Source: Chitinophaga pinensis (GTDB lineage: Bacteria > Bacteroidota > Bacteroidia > 2-12-FULL-35-15). Taken from it: 64,000 nt of DNA. The position numbers and the translations under genes were made by a program. This document shows positions 57,547 through 64,000 of this stretch, in pieces (positions within the stretch are counted from its first letter, which is position 1; every line of letters begins with the position of its first letter). Location: contig CAMCUO010000004.1 in NCBI GenBank assembly GCA_945879015.1, positions 1 through 64,000 of the forward strand, read 5' to 3'. The notes under the pieces are model-generated. The model saw only the letters and a program-made list of their open reading frames with translations. It was not told the origin of the DNA and did not search any database.

Positions 57547-58113
57547 CTATTCTTCGTCTGTTTCTTTTTCAGACTCGTTTTCTTCTTTTTTAGAAATGTA
57601 AATATCGATTAACCCTTCAGGTGCATTTAGCTCAATGCTTTTGGTATTGCGGTTTATAGAAATAATGAATTCTTCTTTTGCAGGAATTAAAATATCATTT
57701 TCACCATGTCTTATTTGTAGAATAGTTTGATGAGGAAAGTCTAAGACTTCAGTGATAGTGCCAATTTTGCCGAATGTTTTATCTGATGCAGTGAAACCAG
57801 TAAGTTCGTGTATGTAAAACTTTTTTCCTTTTAGTGGCGGCAAAGCACTTAAGGGTAAATACAAAGATTTTTTTATTAATTCTTCGGCTCTTGTAATAGT
57901 ATCTATTCCTTCAAGCGACACCGTTGCATTTTTTCCTTTGATTTGAATTTTTTTAATGAAAAAAGGAACTAATGAATTGTTTAGTTCAATAAAAACAGAT
58001 TCTAGTTTCTGATATTTGCTGCCGTTATCTACATCTAGCACAAAGCCCAATTCTCCATGATTACCAACTCTTTTGGCGATGTATCCTAAATTAAAACAAT
58101 CTTTTTTATCCAT
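57547..58113 (-). CDS. rimM: 16S rRNA processing protein RimM
   Basis: 'CFNLGYIAKRVGNHGELGFVLDVDN...VSLEGIDTITRAEELIKKSLYLPLSALPPLKGKKFYIHELTGF...HGENDILIPAKEEFI'. Confidence 0.93.
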   Translation of the reverse strand: MDKKDCFNLGYIAKRVGNHGELGFVLDVDNGSKYQKLESVFIELNNSLVPFFIKKIQIKGKNATVSLEGIDTITRAEELIKKSLYLPLSALPPLKGKKFYIHELTGFTASDKTFGKIGTITEVLDFPHQTILQIRHGENDILIPAKEEFIISINRNTKSIELNAPEGLIDIYISKKEENESEKETDEE

Positions 58114-58630
58114 TATTCAAAATCACTTTTAATTGTTCGCAATGATGATCTCCGTGCCAAGAATACAAAGCAATAAGTTCTTCGAGCATGAATTCCTTTT
58201 TGTATTCGGGGTGAATATATTTTCTCTTTAGGTCAGTTTCTGTCATTGCCTTTAGAACGGCTGTCCATCTTGCATGGATGGCTTCAATCATTTTGATAGA
58301 AACATATATTGAAGTATTTTCAACATCCGCTAAAACTGCCCAAGCATCCTGATTGTATGGTTTAATTACAGGGCTATCTTCTGTAAGAGTTAGTTTCACA
58401 CGTATTAAGGCATTTGAATGACTATCAGCAATGTGATGAATAATTTGTTGTGCATTCCAACCGCCTTCACGATAACTTTTTTTCAATAGTGAAGGAGTCA
58501 AGTCTTTCGCAATTGAATTGATAATTGTTGGCAATGCCTCAATAATTTTGATATGCGCTTCTGTTTCGGTTGCTGAATAGGTTTTCCCGTATTCAAATTT
58601 CCCGATTGGATGTGTGTTTTTGTCGCTCAT
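58106..58630 (-). CDS. DinB-like/YfiT-family putative metal-dependent hydrolase (bacillithiol transferase-like)
   Basis: 'PSLLKKSYREGGWNAQQIIHHIADSHSNALIRVKLTLTEDSPVIKPYNQDAWA...LYSWHGDHHCEQLK' conserved His. Confidence 0.9.
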   Translation of the reverse strand: MSDKNTHPIGKFEYGKTYSATETEAHIKIIEALPTIINSIAKDLTPSLLKKSYREGGWNAQQIIHHIADSHSNALIRVKLTLTEDSPVIKPYNQDAWAVLADVENTSIYVSIKMIEAIHARWTAVLKAMTETDLKRKYIHPEYKKEFMLEELIALYSWHGDHHCEQLKVILNNG

Positions 58631-58646
58631 GTATAATTGTAATAAA

Positions 58647-58678
58647 AAAGTCCCCAGAGCAAAAACTCAAGGGACTTT
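58647..58678 (-). terminator. Hairpin terminator downstream of rpsP
   Basis: aaagtccc...gggacttt (58647-58654/58671-58678) with inner gag/ctc. Confidence 0.75.
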
Positions 58679-58700
58679 AAAATAATTTAATAATTCAAAA

Positions 58701-59258
58701 TTATGCTTCTGCTTGAGGAGTTTCTGCTTCTGGTGTTGGTGTAACTTCAGCAACTGGAGCAACCTCTTCAACAACTGGAGCTAATTCTTCTACAGCAGGA
58801 GGAGTATTTTTAGCTACAATTTTAGCTGCTTTTGATTCTTTAGCTGCTGCTTCTGCAGACATACGGTTTTTGTAAGCATCTTTTTTAGCATTTGCTAATT
58901 TGTCAACTTTCCCTGTAACCTTTGTTTCTTTTTCAGAAATCCATTTTGCATATTTTGCATCTGCTTGTTCTTGCGTTAATGCACCTTTTGCGATTCCACC
59001 CATTAAGTGGTTCATGTACATAACACCTTTGTAAGAAAGGATAGCACGACATGTATCTGTTGGTTGAGCACCTTTGTTTAACCATTCTAACGCCTTAGCG
59101 TTATCAAGGTTAATAGTTGCTGGATTTGTAGTTGGGTTGTACGTACCAATTTTCTCAATAAACTTTCCGTCTCGAGGTGCACGACCATCCGCAATTACAA
59201 TATGGAAATAAGCTGCAGCTTTTTTACCATGTCTTTGTAATCTAATTTTTGCTGGCAT
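58701..59258 (-). CDS. rpsP: 30S ribosomal protein S16 with long C-terminal extension
   Basis: 'PAKIRLQRHGKKAAAYFHIVIADGRAPRDGKFIEKIGTYNPTTNPATINLDNAKALEWLNKGAQPTDTCRAILSYKG' followed by Ala/Glu/Pro-rich tail. Confidence 0.97.
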   Translation of the reverse strand: MPAKIRLQRHGKKAAAYFHIVIADGRAPRDGKFIEKIGTYNPTTNPATINLDNAKALEWLNKGAQPTDTCRAILSYKGVMYMNHLMGGIAKGALTQEQADAKYAKWISEKETKVTGKVDKLANAKKDAYKNRMSAEAAAKESKAAKIVAKNTPPAVEELAPVVEEVAPVAEVTPTPEAETPQAEA

Positions 59259-59310
59259 TGTTTGTTTATTTAATGATTAATAATAATTCCAAAATCTATT
59301 TTTGGGACAG

Positions 59311-59341
59311 CGAAAGTACGTACTTTTCTTTAATTGGCAAA
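59311..59341 (-). promoter_or_regulatory. Bacteroidota-type promoter upstream of rpsP
   Basis: Reverse strand TTTG-N19-TACTTTCG. Confidence 0.6.
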
Positions 59342-59394
59342 GAGATATGCCATTTTTTTGGCTTTTTTGTTTCAAATTAGGCATCTGCGAAGGG

Positions 59395-59526
59395 TTAAAA
59401 CACATAGAAACATAGTTTTTAAGGGTTCCGGGTTTGCGTTTATACATAGCCGAAGCAAGCTTCGGACATAGAGTCAGATGTGAATCTATGTCGAGCTTTA
59501 GCTCCCTTCTTTTTCTATGTGTTAAA
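59395..59526. repeat. Palindromic intergenic repeat (cacatagaaa...tttctatgtg)
   Basis: Outer ttaaaacacatagaaa / ttttctatgtgttaaa; inner perfect hairpin cgaagcaagcttcg. Confidence 0.75.
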
Positions 59527-59672
59527 TTTTTTCTTTTTTTTATGTCAATGTCCTGTTTTTCATTCTATTGATTACCCAAAAACGCTGATGAAATTGAATA
59601 TTTTATAGTTAAAATTTCATTTTGACGATAAATTGTGTACTTTTGCCAACTAAATAAATAATTAAAAAGCAC

Positions 59673-60497
59673 ATGTCTGCACCCGTAAAGTCTATCTTAG
59701 TTCCAATTGATTCTTCTGAACAAACAATTATCGCTTTAGGGCAAACATATAATCTTGCTAGATTAACGAATTCAAAAATCGTATTATTAAGTGTTGATGA
59801 AGGAAATCCTCCTTTGGTGCAAAAAAAGTTAGATGAATTAGCAAAAGAAGCTTCTACAAAATCTGGACAACCAGTTGAATCGATGATTCGTAAAGGCAAT
59901 GTTTACGAAGAAATCAATAAGGTTGCAGACGTTATCAACCCTCTATTTGTGATGATTGGATTATCATCAAAAATCACTTTAGGTAAAATTATTGGGAAGA
60001 ATGCTTTTAAAATGGTTCGCGAATCTAAGCATCCTGTAATTACTATTCGTGGTAAAGTTCACCGCGATGGTTGTAAAACTATTTTATTGCCATTAGATTT
60101 AACAAAAGAAACTCGTGAAAAAGTAAATAAAGCTGTTGAGCTTGCAAAAATATTCAATGCTGATATTCGAGTTATCTCCATCCTTACTCAAAAGGACGAA
60201 GAAGCAGAAAACAAATTGATTTCTTATTCAAACCAAGTTTGGAAATATATAAAAGATCAGGAAGTACGTTGTACTATCAAGACTTTGCGTGGTTCTGATA
60301 TTCCTCAAATGGTTATGGATTATGGCCACGAAGTGGAAGCTGATTTGATTTTAATCATGACTAAAGCAGAATTAAGTATGAAAGAATTTTTCATCGGAAC
60401 TGTTGCTCAACGTATTATCAATGAAAGCGATATTCCTGTATTAAGTTTCCGTCCTATTGAACGCAAAGATACTGCGGTATTTGTTAAGCCATACTAA
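59673..60497 (+). CDS. Universal stress protein (tandem UspA domains)
   Basis: 'VKSILVPIDSSEQTIIALGQTYNLARLTNSKIVLLSVDE', 'VMIGLSSKITLGKIIGKNAFKMVRESKHPVITIRG'; C-terminal 'KPY'. Confidence 0.92.
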   Translation: MSAPVKSILVPIDSSEQTIIALGQTYNLARLTNSKIVLLSVDEGNPPLVQKKLDELAKEASTKSGQPVESMIRKGNVYEEINKVADVINPLFVMIGLSSKITLGKIIGKNAFKMVRESKHPVITIRGKVHRDGCKTILLPLDLTKETREKVNKAVELAKIFNADIRVISILTQKDEEAENKLISYSNQVWKYIKDQEVRCTIKTLRGSDIPQMVMDYGHEVEADLILIMTKAELSMKEFFIGTVAQRIINESDIPVLSFRPIERKDTAVFVKPY

Positions 60498-60515
60498 AGA
60501 GTATTCTAAGTAATA

Positions 60516-60550
60516 AAAAACCTCCTAGTTAAAAGCTTGGAGGTTTTTTT
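60516..60550 (+). terminator. Rho-independent terminator
   Basis: aaaaacctcc ... ggaggtttttt after UspA gene. Confidence 0.85.
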
Positions 60551-60705
60551 ATATTCGTATTCCAATTACAAGTTTGTCATCTAGTTGAGTAAGCTTTCCT
60601 TTCTAACCTGCAGCAAACAGGTGGTTAAATATTTTTATTCTCAAATCAACTTTTTTTTATTGATTTTTTTTATTAAATTTGATAGAATACATTAAACTCT
60701 TAAAC

Positions 60706-62415
60706 ATGAATAAAAAATACTCTAGCTTCTCTAGTCATGAAATCGCACGAACAATTTTTGTTTTTATGTTTGTTATAATTTCTTTGCAATCTAATGCTCA
60801 AGCTTGGGATTGGGTTGCTACAGCAGGAGGCGATCAATCCGATAAGGCATTAGATATTGATATTGACAAATATGGAAATCAATATATCTGTGGGTATTAT
60901 AATAGTGGAACATCTACTTCTGATCCGAGTTTCGGGATTATTATGCCTCCAAAAGATTTTGGCAAAGAAGCTTATGTAGCAAAAATTGATAGTATGGGAA
61001 ATTGGCAATGGGTGAGATCGGCAATGGGAGGCTGGGATGAAAGAGCTCTTGGACTATGTGTTGATAAAGCAAATGATTTTGTATATGTTACTGGAACATG
61101 TTGGAATTATACTGATTTTGGTTCTTGTGTAGGAGCTACTTTTCCTGGAGGAGGAGATAATATTTTTGTTGGTAAATTTGATTTGAGCGGAACGTGTCAG
61201 TGGCTAATAGGTGCTGGCGGAGGTTATGATGATCATGGGTATGATTTGGTGACAGATAAACAAGGAAATATTTATTTAACTGGGTTAATAGGTAAGTATT
61301 CTAATCCTGCAATTTTTGGAACAATAAGCGTTCCAAATCCAACTACTGATTCTTTAGGTTTTGTTGCTAAAATTAATCCTGCTGGGGCATTTCAATGGGT
61401 AAGAACTTTTGCCGCAACAGATGGTGAGCGCGATAACCGAATTGCAATTGATAGTATTGGAAATTTATATGTTACTGGTGGTTTTAAAGGAACAAAACCT
61501 TTTGGACCTATTTCAGCAACTAGTTTTGGCGGAAGAGATATTTTTGTTTTGAAATATGATAGCATGGGAAACCAATTATGGTTAAAAACAACTGGCGGTT
61601 TATTAGACGACAGAGGAAATTCAGTGGCTGTAGATATTGAACAAAATGTTTACATAACTGGTGAATTTCGTGATGTAGTTGTGTTTGGTGCCGATACGGT
61701 TAATAATAATGGTAGTCCGAACGGTCGAGATATTTTTGTAGCTAAATTAACTCCAGAAGGAGCTTGGGTTTGGGCTAAAAAAGCTGGTTCTAATAATGGT
61801 TCCGATAGAGGAAATAGAATAGTAGCTAATAAGCAAGACTTACTTTTTGTAACAGGTCAATTCAGAGGAGATGCTAGTTTCGGAGCGGCAGATACGTTAA
61901 TAAATGTTGGTGATAGCGTTCAAATTTATGTGGCAGCAATTGATACAGCAGGTAAATGGCAATGGGCAATTCAAGCAGGTAGCTCCATTGAAGACAGAGG
62001 AAATGGAATTGCTGTTGATGATAATTGTAGCATATATACAACTGGTTATTATGAGTTAACAGCAACTTTTGGAGCTACGAATATTACATCTACAGGAAAA
62101 AAAGAAATATATGTTGCCAAAATTCCTAGTGCTTGTATATACAACACTGTAGGGATTTCTAAAAATGATTTCCCTGATCAAATAAAGTATTACCCAAATC
62201 CATCCAATGGAAATTTTACAATAGAACTGGGTAAAATATATGATGATTTAACTATTCAAGTTCATAATATTGTTGGACAAACTGTTCAAACAAAAAAACA
62301 TCAATCTGTTAATAAGGTTGATATCACTATTGAACAAACAAGCGGAATTTATTTTGTTCACTTGATTTCTAAAGAAGGAAAATCGGTTGTTCTTAAAGTG
62401 ATTAAAGAAAATTAA
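60706..62415 (+). CDS. Secreted SBBP-like repeat protein with T9SS type A sorting domain (ORF track start 60679)
   Basis: Repeated 'W.WV..AGG...D.....D..GN.Y..G' units; C-terminal 'IKYYPNPSNGNFTIELG...VHNIVGQTVQTKKH...GIYFVHLISKEGKSVVLKVIKEN'. Confidence 0.88.
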   Translation: MNKKYSSFSSHEIARTIFVFMFVIISLQSNAQAWDWVATAGGDQSDKALDIDIDKYGNQYICGYYNSGTSTSDPSFGIIMPPKDFGKEAYVAKIDSMGNWQWVRSAMGGWDERALGLCVDKANDFVYVTGTCWNYTDFGSCVGATFPGGGDNIFVGKFDLSGTCQWLIGAGGGYDDHGYDLVTDKQGNIYLTGLIGKYSNPAIFGTISVPNPTTDSLGFVAKINPAGAFQWVRTFAATDGERDNRIAIDSIGNLYVTGGFKGTKPFGPISATSFGGRDIFVLKYDSMGNQLWLKTTGGLLDDRGNSVAVDIEQNVYITGEFRDVVVFGADTVNNNGSPNGRDIFVAKLTPEGAWVWAKKAGSNNGSDRGNRIVANKQDLLFVTGQFRGDASFGAADTLINVGDSVQIYVAAIDTAGKWQWAIQAGSSIEDRGNGIAVDDNCSIYTTGYYELTATFGATNITSTGKKEIYVAKIPSACIYNTVGISKNDFPDQIKYYPNPSNGNFTIELGKIYDDLTIQVHNIVGQTVQTKKHQSVNKVDITIEQTSGIYFVHLISKEGKSVVLKVIKEN

Positions 62416-62432
62416 ATTTTATTTTATGCGAA

Positions 62433-62789
62433 ATGATTCGTCTATACATTTCGATAATTTTATTTTGTGCTATCTGTTTTTCTTCTTGTAAAATTCCAAT
62501 ATATGGAAAAGAGAAGACGGGACAAAAATGTGAATTACATCAATTAACGTTTCATAAGTCATTAGTTCGAATTACTTTTGGAAAATATTGTCAGCATAAA
62601 ACCCGTTTAAGCGAAAACGGTAAGGAGTTTTATCCAAATGCAAGACGACAAGCTTGCGGTGGTTGCATTGTAAAGCCATGTAAGTTTGTTTTGAAATATA
62701 GCTGCAGCGAATGTAATTGGCTGAAATTAAAGCATACTGCAAAAAGACGAAGAGAATTACGGGAACAATTCAAAGAATTAGGTCGCTAA
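62433..62789 (+). CDS. Small cysteine-rich putative lipoprotein
   Basis: Lipobox-like 'ILFCAICFSSCK'; cysteines 'QACGGCIVKPCKF...YSCSECNW'. Confidence 0.6.
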   Translation: MIRLYISIILFCAICFSSCKIPIYGKEKTGQKCELHQLTFHKSLVRITFGKYCQHKTRLSENGKEFYPNARRQACGGCIVKPCKFVLKYSCSECNWLKLKHTAKRRRELREQFKELGR

Positions 62790-62926
62790 ATCTACTTTTC
62801 CAATCTTATCAACACCTCACAAATTTTACTCTGAAATGGAGTAAATTTACAATCCCAATTTAACACAAAGAATACACACAGCATACTAATGAACCAGTGA
62901 ACAACTGAACTATTGAACCAATAAAA

Positions 62927-64000
62927 ATGAACTTTTCTCACCTACACGTACATACTCAATTTTCACTGCTCGATGGTGCTGCGGATATTTCTTCTCTGTA
63001 TAAAAAAGCAGTGAATGATAACATGCGTGCATTAGCGATTACTGATCATGGAAATATGTTTGGTGTTTTTAAATTTGTTGCGGAAGCTGGAAAACACAAT
63101 ACTCCCGAAAATCCTAATAAAATAAAACCCATTGTTGGTTGTGAATTTTATGTTGTAGAGAATCGTCACAAACGCCAATTTACTAAGGAAGATAAAGATG
63201 TTCGTTATCATCAATTGTTTTTAGCAAAGAATCCTCAAGGTTATAAAAACCTTGTAAAGCTTTGTTCGCTTGGGTACATGGAAGGTTTGTACGGAAAATA
63301 TCCGCGCATCGATAAGGAATTGATTTTACAATATCACGAAGGATTGATTGCAACAACTTGTTGTTTGGGTGCTTCTGTTCCAAAGGCAATTATGAAATTG
63401 GGTGAAGACGAAGCAGAAAAAGAATTCAAATGGTGGTACGATATTTTTGGTGAAGATTATTATATAGAATTGCAACGTCATGGAATGGCGGAACAAGACA
63501 AAGTGAATGAAGTGCTTGTAAAATGGGCAAAAAAATACAATGTAAAAATTATTGCATCTAACGATTCACATTACGTTGATCAGCAAGATTCAAATGCACA
63601 CGATATTTTATTGTGTATCAATACAGGTGAAAAGCAGAGTACGCCTACGATGAAAGATTTTGGTGACGATGATTCCAATTCTTTTAAAGGAAAACGTTTT
63701 GCTTTTTATAATGATCAGTTTTATTTTAAAACGACTGCAGAGATGACGCAATTGTTTTCAGATTTACCTGAAGCAATTGATAATACAAACGACATTGTAG
63801 ATAAAATAATGCCGCTCAAGTTGAAGCAAGATATCATGCTTCCGAATTACGTTATACCTGAAGGCTTCGCTACACAAGATGATTATTTGCATCACATTAC
63901 TTTTATGGGTGCAAAAAATCGTTACACAGATATTTCTCCTGAAGTGGAAGAACGACTGAATTTCGAATTGTTCACGATTAAAACAATGGGATTTGCGGGT
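62927..64000 (+). CDS. dnaE: DNA polymerase III alpha subunit, 5' part (runs off window end)
   Basis: Translation MNFSHLHVHTQFSLLDGAADISSLYKKAVNDNMRALAITDHGNMFGVFKFVAEAG: PHP domain HLHVHTQFSLLDG and TDHGNMFG; absent from ORF track because no stop in window. Confidence 0.94.
   Translation, partial: MNFSHLHVHTQFSLLDGAADISSLYKKAVNDNMRALAITDHGNMFGVFKFVAEAGKHNTPENPNKIKPIVGCEFYVVENRHKRQFTKEDKDVRYHQLFLAKNPQGYKNLVKLCSLGYMEGLYGKYPRIDKELILQYHEGLIATTCCLGASVPKAIMKLGEDEAEKEFKWWYDIFGEDYYIELQRHGMAEQDKVNEVLVKWAKKYNVKIIASNDSHYVDQQDSNAHDILLCINTGEKQSTPTMKDFGDDDSNSFKGKRFAFYNDQFYFKTTAEMTQLFSDLPEAIDNTNDIVDKIMPLKLKQDIMLPNYVIPEGFATQDDYLHHITFMGAKNRYTDISPEVEERLNFELFTIKTMGFAG

Overview
This 64 kb, AT-rich, gene-dense chromosomal window is from a Bacteroidota bacterium. 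The assignment rests on T9SS type A sorting domains, PorE-like TPR/PD40/OmpA proteins and TTG-N19-TAnnTTTG promoters. Housekeeping content: prfC, rplS, trmD, a bioB-bioF-bioD-bioA cluster, a YhhQ-type transporter, a zapB-like/zapA/rny locus with a possible structured RNA, glyA, a 2-oxoacid dehydrogenase E2, trmN6-like, rimM, rpsP and the 5' end of dnaE. The main accessory blocks are: (i) an ~18.4 kb one-strand surface-polysaccharide locus (18203-36644) with a Wzm/Wzt-like ABC exporter, many glycosyltransferases, FdtA/FdtB-like and PglC/PglD/PglE-like amino-sugar enzymes, and an O-antigen ligase/polymerase-like protein; (ii) a cluster of four tandem PorE-like TPR/PD40 proteins (42845-51689), two of which end in a diverged OmpA-like domain with an 'ASQVPT' motif; (iii) a small decayed patch (55.5-56.75 kb) with a transposase remnant, a CIA30 gene, a reductase fragment and a structured spacer. 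Intergenic spacers hold several families of palindromic repeats. One alpha/beta hydrolase gene appears to carry a single-base frameshift. I saw no rRNA genes, tRNA genes or CRISPR arrays by eye. I found no clear evidence of a wholly new defence or mobile system; the PorE-like cluster and the repeat families are the best leads. All family assignments come from reading the translations, with no database search.
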